A DNA stretch of 64,000 nt from Acidobacteriaceae bacterium. GTDB lineage: Bacteria > Acidobacteriota > Terriglobia > Terriglobales > Acidobacteriaceae. The notes under the pieces are model-generated. The model was given only the letters and a program-made list of their open reading frames with translations. It was not told the DNA's origin and did no database searches. Positions 40,341 to 49,235 of this stretch are shown here, piece by piece. How positions within the stretch are numbered: the first letter of the stretch is position 1; every line of letters starts with the position of its first letter. The stretch covers positions 124,001-188,000 of the forward strand of contig PLCS01000010.1 in assembly GCA_003134855.1 (NCBI GenBank), given 5' to 3'. A program made the position numbers and the translations under genes.

Positions 40341-42824
40341 ATGAGGGTCGCATCTTCCCCCACTTTCGTTCCGCGGCTGGCTACCCGCCGCCTTGCCGTT
40401 CTGTTTTCGATGCTGCTGATAGTGCTGCCGTTTGCGGGGCAATCCTCTGGCGGCTCGGCAACCACGCCGGCCGGCTCGGCTTCTACCCCGGCGAAGAAGC
40501 CTGCGCAGACGGCGAAGAAGCCAGTCCATAAAGCAGCCCAGAAGCCGCCGCCGACGGTGAAGAAGCCGGTTGGAAATACGCCCGCCAAGTCCGCCAGCTC
40601 TACGGCGAAGAAGTCCACGAAGCCAGTGAGCAAAGCTGGCAAGGCTGCCCAAAAGCCCGTCAGCCCCAAGGTCCGGGCGGCGCGGCGCGCGCACACGGCG
40701 CGGATCAAGTTGGCCTTTGTAGCTTCCACCGAGCTGCGCCCCATGGCCCAGCAATTGGCGACCTTGCGCACACCGGCGGCGTACGCGGGCGTGACCAAGT
40801 ACGCGCAGCACCACACCGGCGAGGCAGCGGCGGCGGCTTATCTGGCGCTGGGCCACGCCTACCTGCTGGACAAGCGCTACGGGGAGGCGATCGAAGATTT
40901 TCGCCTGGCTCGGAAGGCGGGCGCGGAGCTGGCCGACTACGCCGACTTTCTGGACGCGCGCGCCAACCACGAGGTGGGCAATGAGGAGACAGCCGAGGGG
41001 TTGCTGAAGGGCTTTGCGGAACGCTATCCGGAGAGCATCTTCGTTGCTCAGGCGCCGGAGCTGGAAGCCAACACGCTGCTGGCGATGAAGGACGCGGCCG
41101 GCGCCGAGCGCGTGCTCGCCGCCGGAACCGAGGCCGCCAACCGTCCCGGCTATCAGCTTGCGCAGGCCCAGGTGGCATTCACACTGGGGCGAGAGCAGCA
41201 GGCCGTGAGCCTCTTCAAGCAGTTGTTGCTGGCTCATCCGCTCGCCTCCGAGGCGGAGATTGCGCGGGCAAAACTCACCGCCATGGGCGCGGAGAGCAGC
41301 CTGACCACGGCGGAGTTGCGCAGCCTGGGCGACGCCTATTACAACGCCGGCCATTACCTGGAGGCAGGCGAGCAGTACCGCGCGCTGGCGCGCCATGCGA
41401 GCCTAGACGCAGCCAGCCGCGCGGGCTTTGCCGTGGCCGCGGCGGCCTGCGACCTGAAGCTGAAGCTGCTGTCGACTGCCGTAGCCGAAGCGCTGCCCGA
41501 CACGCCGGACGATAACGGCGCGCGGCGGCTTTATTTGTTGATGGAAATGGCCCGCAACCGCGGCGATCTGGACGAGCAGCGGCGCATCGTGGTCGAAATG
41601 CAGTCGCGCTTCCCGCAGAGTTCATGGCTGGCCGAGGCGCTCTACGACAGCGGCAATACGTACCTGCTGCGGCGCGAGTATCCGGCTGCGGTTGAGTATT
41701 ACAGCGATCTGGCCACGCACTTTCCTGACAGCAAACATGCTTCCGCCGCGCACTGGAAGGCCGGCTGGCTGAGTTACCGGCAAGGGCTTTACACCGAGGC
41801 GGCGCGCCTCTTCGACGAGCAGATTCAGCTTTATCCCACTACCCCGGAAGCAGTGAACGCCCTGTATTGGCGCGGACGCCTGTATGAGACGCAGGAGCAC
41901 AAGCCGGCCCAGGCCGCGGCCAACTATCGCGCCATCATCCGCGCTTACCAGCACTTCTTTTATGCCCAGATGGCGCGGCAACGGCTGGCCGCTCTGGGCA
42001 ATGCGGCGGCGCAGACCGACCCGCAGCCGCAACTGGATAGCTTCCAGCCTCCGCCCGTGCCTCCGCTCATGGAGAGTTTTCCCGCCGACAGCCCGCACCT
42101 GGCCAAGGCGCGTCTGCTGGCCAACGCGGGCTTGAACGACTATATCCCCCAGGAGATTGCCGCCGACCCTGATTCCGCCTCCTGGAGCGCGCTGGCCGAG
42201 GCGCAGATCTACGCCTCTTATGGCGAGAATTTTCGCGCCCTGCGCGCGGTCAAGCGGGCGCTGCCTTACGCCGCCTCCGCCTCCATCAAATCCATTCCGC
42301 TGGTTTACTGGCGCATCCTCTTCCCCGAGCCGTACTGGGAGACCATCAAGGCGGAGTCGGCCAAAAACAATCTGGACCCGTATCTGGTGGCCGCGCAGAT
42401 TCGCCAGGAGTCGGAGTTCAACCCCTCGGCCGTCTCCAAGGCCAATGCCTGCGGGCTGATGCAGTTGCTGCCTCCGGTTGGCAAAACGCTGGCGCGCCAG
42501 GAGGGCATGAGCAATTTTCAGAGCTTTCAACTCTTTGACCCAGCCACCAATATCCGTCTTGGAACCCGGTACCTTCGTCAAACGCTGAATAAATTCGGCG
42601 GTGTAACAGAGTACGCGCTGGCCGCATACGATGCCGGCGACAGCCGCGTGGAAGACTGGCAGGCCGCCGGGCCCTATCAGGGCATCGACGAGTTTGTCGA
42701 ATCCATCCCCTTCACCGAGACGCGCGGGTACGTCGAGAGCATCCTGCGCAACATGGAAACCTACAGGGCCATCGACGCGGTGGCCGGCGCGCAGGTCAAG
42801 GCAACGGCGGGAGCGGGTAAATAA
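40341..42824 (+). CDS. TPR-containing lytic murein transglycosylase (Slt70-like)
   Basis: LVAAQIRQESEFNPSAVSKANACGLMQLLPPVGK (catalytic ES), Lys/Pro/Ala-rich N-terminal linker, TPR repeats. Confidence 0.92.
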   Translation: MRVASSPTFVPRLATRRLAVLFSMLLIVLPFAGQSSGGSATTPAGSASTPAKKPAQTAKKPVHKAAQKPPPTVKKPVGNTPAKSASSTAKKSTKPVSKAGKAAQKPVSPKVRAARRAHTARIKLAFVASTELRPMAQQLATLRTPAAYAGVTKYAQHHTGEAAAAAYLALGHAYLLDKRYGEAIEDFRLARKAGAELADYADFLDARANHEVGNEETAEGLLKGFAERYPESIFVAQAPELEANTLLAMKDAAGAERVLAAGTEAANRPGYQLAQAQVAFTLGREQQAVSLFKQLLLAHPLASEAEIARAKLTAMGAESSLTTAELRSLGDAYYNAGHYLEAGEQYRALARHASLDAASRAGFAVAAAACDLKLKLLSTAVAEALPDTPDDNGARRLYLLMEMARNRGDLDEQRRIVVEMQSRFPQSSWLAEALYDSGNTYLLRREYPAAVEYYSDLATHFPDSKHASAAHWKAGWLSYRQGLYTEAARLFDEQIQLYPTTPEAVNALYWRGRLYETQEHKPAQAAANYRAIIRAYQHFFYAQMARQRLAALGNAAAQTDPQPQLDSFQPPPVPPLMESFPADSPHLAKARLLANAGLNDYIPQEIAADPDSASWSALAEAQIYASYGENFRALRAVKRALPYAASASIKSIPLVYWRILFPEPYWETIKAESAKNNLDPYLVAAQIRQESEFNPSAVSKANACGLMQLLPPVGKTLARQEGMSNFQSFQLFDPATNIRLGTRYLRQTLNKFGGVTEYALAAYDAGDSRVEDWQAAGPYQGIDEFVESIPFTETRGYVESILRNMETYRAIDAVAGAQVKATAGAGK

Positions 42825-43148
42825 CGGACGGCTTTTCCACACCGCGGGAACCCGCTTCGATACTTCCCGCGCATGTTTCCGGTTGACTTGCCGGCTGCGG
42901 CCAGCGACACTGTTTTGAATCGGAGGCATCCTCAGAGCAAAACCAGGGATACTGTTGCCCGATTAGCTTCGTCGAAGGTCGCCGCTCTCTGTTGGTCGCG
43001 TCGACTTGAATGCCTTGGTTCCGTGATACGTCTTCCCTGGTTTTGCTATAGCCTCCGCGATGCCATTCGCAGCCTGCTGTTGTTGCACAACAGGGCCAGC
43101 CGGGACGATTCGGCGCAGCCCTGGTTCCTCAACCGACCGGAGGGCGCT

Positions 43149-43412
43149 ATGTCAGCCGATTTGCAGTTTCTGGAAGAATGGATTCCCGAAAGAATGGACC
43201 CCGGAACGGTTTTCATGCTGGAAAACCATGCGCAGTTGGGCCATGTGCGAAGTTCGTTCGTAGCCGTCCTCTCCTGCCCGCGTTGCGGAACCATCGGACT
43301 GATTACGCGCCGCCAACTGTGCGGCGGCGATGCGATGATCTGCGGCGGCGACTTCTGCTCGGCCGAGTACCGGCTGGAGGGCGAGACCATCCAATACCGC
43401 AGGGCGCAGTAG
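43149..43412 (+). CDS. Small Cys-rich, zinc-ribbon-like hypothetical protein
   Basis: MSADLQFLEEWIPERMDPGTVF...VLSCPRCGTIGLITRRQLCGGDAMICGGDFCSAEYRLEGETIQYR; four or more Cys in two clusters. Confidence 0.65.
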   Translation: MSADLQFLEEWIPERMDPGTVFMLENHAQLGHVRSSFVAVLSCPRCGTIGLITRRQLCGGDAMICGGDFCSAEYRLEGETIQYRRAQ

Positions 43413-43462
43413 GCGATGGCCGGATTCGTCCGCGTCCGGCGGGGACGGATCGGCCGGCCCCC

Positions 43463-43981
43463 TCAAGGGTGGAGGAGAAGCGCCTTCAACTGCTCTTCCA
43501 TTGCGTTCAGATCCGTCTCGCCCTGAAACTGCGCGCGGACTTCGCCTCGGCTGTCGATGAGAAACGTGACCGGGAGCCCGAGAACTCCGCCGTATAACTC
43601 TCCGACCTTCTCATTGCCCATCATGACCGGGTAATTCAAGCGCAACTTCTTATACAGTTTGCGCGCCAGCTCCGGATCATCGTCCATGGAGATGCCGATA
43701 ACCCGCAGGCCGCGCGGGCCATACTGTTTCTGCCACGCAACAAAGCGCGGCATCTCCAGTTGGCAGGGGGCGCACCAGGTAGCCCAGAAGTCCAGCAGCA
43801 CAACCTTGCCGCGGTAGGCATGAAGGTCCACTCTCTTGCCGTTCAAATCCATGAGATCGATCTCCGGCGCCTGTTTGTGGAGGAGCGATTCAGCCGCGGG
43901 CGCGGTGTTCGCAGCTAGGCAAACGCCCACAAGCAGGCAGGCCAGCCTCAAACGGCGCGGCACTGCCGCCCTCATTCTCAT
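43463..43981 (-). CDS. TlpA/ResA-like thioredoxin-family protein with signal peptide
   Basis: GKVVLLDFWATWCAPCQLEMPRFVAW. Confidence 0.92.
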   Translation of the reverse strand: MRMRAAVPRRLRLACLLVGVCLAANTAPAAESLLHKQAPEIDLMDLNGKRVDLHAYRGKVVLLDFWATWCAPCQLEMPRFVAWQKQYGPRGLRVIGISMDDDPELARKLYKKLRLNYPVMMGNEKVGELYGGVLGLPVTFLIDSRGEVRAQFQGETDLNAMEEQLKALLLHP

Positions 43982-44000
43982 GGCAGTCGTTTGGTGGATG

Positions 44001-44498
44001 TCAGCGTCCCTTTTCAACCGGATAGCCCTTTTCCACCCAATTCGTTCCAAAGTTATCGGCGAGATAGAGCACCTTCACGTTGCTAAAGCCCATCTCCCGC
44101 ATCTTGGAGAATGCCGGCCCCACGTTCGGGCAGCGATTCCACGGGCAGCATCCGCAATAGAGCACAATGAGCTTTGTCCGTGAAAGAGCGTTCACGCGGT
44201 TTTGCAGCAGTTGAATTCCCGCCGGCTGCGAGCCCTGCCCCGCGTACTCAGCTCCGGGTGGATGAGCCTCCGCGAAAAGAACATGGGAGCCGACTTGCAG
44301 CACCAGGGGTTTTTCAGCCCCGCCCGCCTGCAACAAACGGTTGAGAGCTTCGGGCTGGATCAGTTGAGCCTGAGGAATCGAAAAAGCACTCTCCGGCGTG
44401 ACGCCGGCATTGGGCGGCGCAAACTGCGGCAAAACTACGGGAGATGCGAGCGTGACCAGCATAGCGATCATTCCAGAGCCAAGCGTCAGCCTTTTCAT
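44001..44498 (-). CDS. Secreted rhodanese-like domain protein
   Basis: Signal peptide MKRLTLGSGMIAMLVTLASPVVL; LIVLYCGCCPWNRCPNVGPAFSKMREMGFSNVKVLYLADNF. Confidence 0.78.
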   Translation of the reverse strand: MKRLTLGSGMIAMLVTLASPVVLPQFAPPNAGVTPESAFSIPQAQLIQPEALNRLLQAGGAEKPLVLQVGSHVLFAEAHPPGAEYAGQGSQPAGIQLLQNRVNALSRTKLIVLYCGCCPWNRCPNVGPAFSKMREMGFSNVKVLYLADNFGTNWVEKGYPVEKGR

Positions 44499-44769
44499 GG
44501 AATCCCTCCGTGGTAAGTCTAATCCCGCTGGCTTTTCCCGCGCACCGGGCATTGGATGGAAGCTCGGAGTTAATATCCCCGCCAGAGTCGTGGATTCTCC
44601 CGGTCGCAATCACCGGCAAGTGCCGCGCCTCCGAAGGGCAACAGGCGGAGAATGTCTTCTCTCTGCCTCCTCCAGAGTTTTTACAGTTAGAATTCAAGGA
44701 GGTGGAGTAAGAACGGTACGATGCAACGGGGCGGATCTCGCAAAGCGCCCTAGGTTCGTCCGTTCTTTT

Positions 44770-44856
44770 GCCCGGATGGCGAAATTGGCAGACGCAGCGG
44801 ACTTAAAATCCGCAGACCGCAAGGTCGTGGGGGTTCAAGTCCCCCTCCGGGCACCA
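44770..44856 (+). tRNA. tRNA-Leu, anticodon TAA
   Basis: gcccggatggcgaaattggcagacgcagcggacttaaaatccgcagaccgcaaggtcgtgggggttcaagtccccctccgggcacca; 7-bp acceptor stem, long variable arm, encoded CCA. Confidence 0.95.
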
Positions 44857-44950
44857 ATATAATCAATAGTTTATAAGGAATATCCCTCTGCAATAAAACA
44901 TCAAAAATAGTGCTGGCGCCACTTCTGGTACCACGTTGTACCGAAACTGC

Positions 44951-45151
44951 TAGTGGTGTCCGCCACACAGATGGTCGTTTATGTTTTGAAAGGGCACGAC
45001 TTCAGTCGTGCCGTAAACGGCCATAAATGAGCTGGGCTTTAGCCCCTGAGGGAAGACTCTTCTATGAATTCATCCCATTTGCGGTCACGGTAAATGACCC
45101 TATTTGCGGCGGACACCACTAGTGGTATCCGCCATACAGATGGTCGTTTAT
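44951..45151. repeat. Direct-repeat and inverted-repeat cluster, possible IS-end remnant, containing a family A copy (44984-45053)
   Basis: 32-bp near-identical repeats tagtggtRtccgccaYacagatggtcgtttat at 44951 and 45120; inverted ggtgtccgcc/ggcggacacc at 44954 and 45108. Confidence 0.65.
44984..45053 (+). repeat. Palindromic repeat family A copy
   Basis: ttttgaaagggcacgacttcagtcgtgccgtaaacggcc...gggctttagcccctgaggga. Confidence 0.88.
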
Positions 45152-45414
45152 CAATTTGAATGGCGTGACTTTCGGGCTGCTGAAAAACAGGTTTTGTAAT
45201 AGGGCACGACTTTTAGCCTGCCCTGAGCTTGTCGAAGGGTACTGCAAATGCGGCGTTTTTCGGGAGTGATCCCGTCGCAACTTCCGGTTTGGTGACAATT
45301 CGAGCATTCGCAGGAACACGCTGTGCCGGGGAGTCATGGGACTCGAAACCGTGGTCCGGTCTGTTGCTGCGTAGAGATGAACCGCAGGCCGCCAGAACCG
45401 GCTGAAATGTGTTC

Positions 45415-47631
45415 TCAAGGCGCGGGAGAATCATCCGTCAGAATCCGATGCTGGGAGCCAAAGAGGTGGTAGTTCGAAAAAGTCACATCGTTCAGGATGC
45501 TTTCGAACGGACCATAGATGCCGAAGGCCATATTCAAATAGTGCAAGAGGATGACCCTGCGAGACCGGGAAATTGAAACGCTTCGCATGGAGCAGACGAG
45601 GGTTTGACCTCCGATATCAGTGGGGCTGAATTCCACCATCACCTCCGAGCGGTCGATAGGGAGCCTGGGAAGAAGATCGGCTTCGGCCGTGACCCGGTAG
45701 ATTGCTCCGGTTACCGGATCGATGGTAATCTCGCCGTGATAGGCGGACGTGGAGTTGAAGGGCACGGTTCCGTCCGGGTCCGCCAGGCAACAGAAACTTA
45801 CATTAAAATGGGCGAACTTACTGGGAACTGCGTAATGAAACACCGCGCGTTGACCATGCGCGTCACGCTCCCAGCGGCTCCATTTCAACTGGCTGTGCGG
45901 ATCGGCTACGTCGACCAGAAACGTTGCAAGCATCGGGCCAAAGGTTCCTTCGGCGATCAGACTGCTTTCTCGCTGAGGCTGATGCTTTGCCGCCCGCGCA
46001 TCTCCCTCGGTTGTCTCCCTGGAATTGCGCACGAGCACGGTAACCGACTCCGTCGCCGCCGCGTGCAACGATTGATCAGCCGCGGCGATCTTCCAGGTCT
46101 GATCCTGTTTCCGCTCCGGCTCTTCGTAGCGCACCGTCGTTCGCGTCGCGAAAAGGTCCGGCAGCCTGAGAAACGTCTCCTGCAGATAGTGAATCGTCCG
46201 GTCCAGCATCCGACGCTGCTCTTGCACCTCGGGCGCAGGAGCGTCGGAAATCTCCGCGACCGGCGGAGGCAGAAACGCCGAGCGGTCGGTCAGGGCTATA
46301 AACGCTTCGTTTGCCTTCTTGCCATGCACAAGCGATCGCAGTTCCGCGGCATTCGCACTGCTGAGCCGTGCAGTCAGTTCCATGCTGGAGAGACGTTTGG
46401 CCGCTTCGGAGTCGGAAAGCCTCCGGAGCGTCTCCAGCACCTGCTGTAATTGGCCGACGGCAATCTTGTCGCGCGCTTCCGGCTCATCGTAAAACGAGGG
46501 CTGATCATAGTACTCGCTGTTGGTGCGAGCGGCCGCATCCGTCTTGTCGACCGTGACCTTCAATTCGTGATACTCGTCGGGCCGTTCGGACCTTGGCGGA
46601 TCGAAGGTGAGCGTGTAGTAATCGCCTGCTTCTTCCACGGATTTGTCGATCACCTCTTTGATAGTCGAGGTTTTAGTCGACGCGCCGCCTCCACTTTTTG
46701 AGGCGAGTACATTGAGCGCCAGATCGCCCGGCGCAGTTTCCGCCGCACTGAGGACGGTCTTCACGTGAACCTCGATGGTGGGACCGAGTTCCGGATACGA
46801 CTGCAAATTTAAGCAAAAAAGACTGATCCGCGCCTCGCGAAGACGCGTCGAGAACTCGACAATTTCATCGAATCGCGATGGCCGGGACTTCATGGCTAAA
46901 CCACTATACGGTTGATTAGTATCAGCTTCTACGGGCGCTACGTCGTCCAGATCTTCCGGATTCACTGACCAACCCGGGCCAATCCAAAACAAGAGCTTTC
47001 GCCCCGGCCTTCTCCTGGCTTCAATTGCAATCGCTCCGAGCGCTTGGCGCGAATGGAGGTTGCGAGTGTCCAACTGGTTCCCAAGCATAAGATAGGCGTC
47101 GGAGCGAGCGGGCGTTTCCCAGACTGTTCGCGGTTCCGATCCGCTCGCGATCTCTCCAGCCAGAGCGTTTCCGTCGGTCGAAGGCTGCTCCGAAGCCCAC
47201 AGGCCTTTGTCGGTGAGCCGATAGACCATCGCCGGGCACTTGAGCCAGCCCTGATCTTCCCGCAGAAACCACTCAACTTCCTGTTTGGCGGCGGCCGCTC
47301 GTTTCGAGCTCAGGTTCAGCTCATCGATAAGCAGGATGATTTCAACGGGCTCATTCGCCTTGTTGGTGGCCGCATCGTTGGCTCGAAATGAAACAAGCTT
47401 TTGCGGCTGCCCGTTGTCGAGCAGAGTGAAGTCTTCGGCCTTGAGCCCTGGTACCGGGCTCCCGGAGTGATCGGTAACCGTGACGTCCAGCCGCACCAGA
47501 CCGTCGCTGGAATCGGGTACTGTGCTGACGGCGCTGGGCGCGGAAGCAGCAGCGGAAAGATGGCCGGGGCAGGCTGCAATAAGGACGAGGGAGAGAAATG
47601 AATACGCCAGAATCCGAAATGAATGAACCAT
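45415..47631 (-). CDS. VWFA-related acidobacterial-type domain protein (large)
   Basis: VRLDVTVTDHSGSPVPGLKAEDFTLLDNGQPQKLVSFRAND, ILLIDELNLSS; signal peptide MVHSFRILAYSFLSLVLIAACPG. Confidence 0.85.
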   Translation of the reverse strand: MVHSFRILAYSFLSLVLIAACPGHLSAAASAPSAVSTVPDSSDGLVRLDVTVTDHSGSPVPGLKAEDFTLLDNGQPQKLVSFRANDAATNKANEPVEIILLIDELNLSSKRAAAAKQEVEWFLREDQGWLKCPAMVYRLTDKGLWASEQPSTDGNALAGEIASGSEPRTVWETPARSDAYLMLGNQLDTRNLHSRQALGAIAIEARRRPGRKLLFWIGPGWSVNPEDLDDVAPVEADTNQPYSGLAMKSRPSRFDEIVEFSTRLREARISLFCLNLQSYPELGPTIEVHVKTVLSAAETAPGDLALNVLASKSGGGASTKTSTIKEVIDKSVEEAGDYYTLTFDPPRSERPDEYHELKVTVDKTDAAARTNSEYYDQPSFYDEPEARDKIAVGQLQQVLETLRRLSDSEAAKRLSSMELTARLSSANAAELRSLVHGKKANEAFIALTDRSAFLPPPVAEISDAPAPEVQEQRRMLDRTIHYLQETFLRLPDLFATRTTVRYEEPERKQDQTWKIAAADQSLHAAATESVTVLVRNSRETTEGDARAAKHQPQRESSLIAEGTFGPMLATFLVDVADPHSQLKWSRWERDAHGQRAVFHYAVPSKFAHFNVSFCCLADPDGTVPFNSTSAYHGEITIDPVTGAIYRVTAEADLLPRLPIDRSEVMVEFSPTDIGGQTLVCSMRSVSISRSRRVILLHYLNMAFGIYGPFESILNDVTFSNYHLFGSQHRILTDDSPAP

Positions 47632-47826
47632 GCTTAACCTTTCCGCGAAACTTCGCGCACCGAACACACGCACCAGCTGCCTGCTTCCCCGATACGTCAA
47701 TACACAAACTTAGACCCCAAGATGGATTGGGTGGTTAGGGGAAATTGTACGGCAAACGGACTTGGCGTGTGCCTTCTGGGCGGATGGCGCAGGTTCCCAT
47801 AAGTAAAAATGGGCGCCCCATGTCCA

Positions 47827-47862
47827 GGGGTCCCCACGGACAGGTCTTCGTCCACGGGGTGG
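47827..47862 (+). repeat. 36-bp palindromic repeat family B (inserted in a family D-like repeat)
   Basis: ggggtccccacggacaggtcttcgtccacggggtgg. Confidence 0.88.
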
Positions 47863-47900
47863 AGGTCCGGATTTTCGGACCTGGGAGACCAGGAACCCAA
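47863..47900 (+). repeat. Palindromic repeat family D copy (3' part)
   Basis: aggtccggattttcggacctgggagaccaggaaccc. Confidence 0.75.
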
Positions 47901-47910
47901 ACTCACCGCT

Positions 47911-48034
47911 TTGTATCAAGGCACGACTTCGCCGGGGTCCCCATCGACAGGTCTTCGTCGATGGGGTGGGAGTTCAGTCGTGCCGAAAAGGCAGCCGAAG
48001 ATTGCCTGAGCTTTAGCACCTGAGGGAATGTTGG
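47911..48034 (+). repeat. Palindromic repeat family A copy interrupted by a family B element
   Basis: aaggcacgacttc-[gcc B gag]-ttcagtcgtgccgaaaaggc...gagctttagcacctgagggaatgttgg. Confidence 0.85.
47934..47969 (+). repeat. 36-bp palindromic repeat family B, nested in family A
   Basis: ggggtccccatcgacaggtcttcgtcgatggggtgg; perfect 10-bp stem. Confidence 0.9.
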
Positions 48035-48130
48035 TACGCATATTCACAGCTTCTTCAGGTGAACACTCTCCAAAACTCAAACTGCCCCCGTTTGTTCTAC
48101 ACTGAGGGGTTCCATCTGGAGCCTGCATTG

Positions 48131-49102
48131 ATGTCTTCTGCCACTGTTACCGTTACCGTGCAACGCCTGCCTTCGCCCGCCCTGCGCCGCTTTGCCTGGG
48201 GCGTGCTCTGCTACTTCATCGCCGTGATTCTGTGGGGCACGTTGGTCCGCGCCACCGGCTCTGGGGCCGGCTGCGGCAACCATTGGCCGCTGTGCAACGG
48301 CACCGTGATCCAGCACTCGGCCAGCGTGAATACGATGATCGAGTTCACCCATCGGCTCACCAGCGGCCTCTCGTTCTTCGCGGTCGTGGGCCTGCTGGCG
48401 TGGACCTTCGCCGGCACGGTGCGCGGCCACCTGGCGCGCTGGGCGGCTGTGGCTTCGGTGGCCTTTACGCTGATTGAGGCGCTGCTGGGAGCGCTGCTGG
48501 TCAAGCTGGGATACACGGCGCAGAGCCAGTCGCCGCAGCGGCCCGCCTTCCTGGCGCTGCACCTGACCAACACGCTGCTGCTCGTGGCCGCGCTCACGCT
48601 GACCGCGCACCTGCTCAGCCGGAAGCAAGGCTATCTACGCGGCAGCGTGCGCCTGAGTGCGCCCTTCGCAGCCGTTGCCAGCGTCGTCGTGGTGATGGTC
48701 GTGGGCGTCACCGGCTCGCTGGCCGCGCTCGGCGATACGCTCTTCCCGGCCAGTTCGCTGGGCCTGGCGCTGGCGCAGGATTTTTCGTCGGCCAGCGGCT
48801 GGCTGGTGCGCTGGCGCTGGACGCATCCGGGGATCGCCTTCGCCGCCAGCTTCCTGCTCATCTGGCTGCTGGTGCGCTCGGCGCAGCGCCGGACGCACTG
48901 GGACAATCGCGGCCTCTCAGCATTGATTCTTCTGCTGCTGGCCGCGGTCTACACGCTGGGCCTGCTGGACGTGATTCTGCTGGCTCCGCTCTGGGTGCAG
49001 GTGGCGCATCTGCTGGCCGCCGATACGCTGTGGGCCGCACTGGTGGTGCTGACGGCGCGGCTGACGCTCGAACCGATAGAAGCAGGGAGCGGGTTTGATT
49101 GA
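48131..49102 (+). CDS. Heme A synthase CtaA/COX15 family protein
   Basis: VILWGTLVRATGSGAGCGNHWPLCNG, IEFTHRLTSGLSFFAVVGLL, eight TM segments. Confidence 0.93.
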   Translation: MSSATVTVTVQRLPSPALRRFAWGVLCYFIAVILWGTLVRATGSGAGCGNHWPLCNGTVIQHSASVNTMIEFTHRLTSGLSFFAVVGLLAWTFAGTVRGHLARWAAVASVAFTLIEALLGALLVKLGYTAQSQSPQRPAFLALHLTNTLLLVAALTLTAHLLSRKQGYLRGSVRLSAPFAAVASVVVVMVVGVTGSLAALGDTLFPASSLGLALAQDFSSASGWLVRWRWTHPGIAFAASFLLIWLLVRSAQRRTHWDNRGLSALILLLLAAVYTLGLLDVILLAPLWVQVAHLLAADTLWAALVVLTARLTLEPIEAGSGFD

Positions 49103-49235
49103 GCAAGCAGGGTAGTTGCGCGAAATTTCTTTTTCAGCTTGCATTGGACAATAGCCGCTCCGTGACAGGCCCGCCTCCAGCGCGATACTCTCAATGGGTA
49201 CGCGTTCGCAGCGTCGAAGGAGTATTTTAACCCTC

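Noticed and set aside
40480-40680. Repetitive aagaagccngt DNA in the Slt gene as a mobile repeat
   Set aside because: It encodes a Lys/Pro/Ala-rich linker (KKPAQTAKKPVHKAAQKPP) and is explained by amino-acid composition.
40179-41396. Minus-strand 405-aa ORF
   Set aside because: Overlaps the convincing Slt transglycosylase gene; low-complexity Arg/Leu/Gly translation, no conserved motifs.
41622-42929. Minus-strand 435-aa ORF
   Set aside because: Antisense to the Slt catalytic region; no family signature.
44951-45151. CRISPR-like spaced repeats
   Set aside because: Only two units, no regular spacer series and no cas genes; better explained as a mobile-element remnant.
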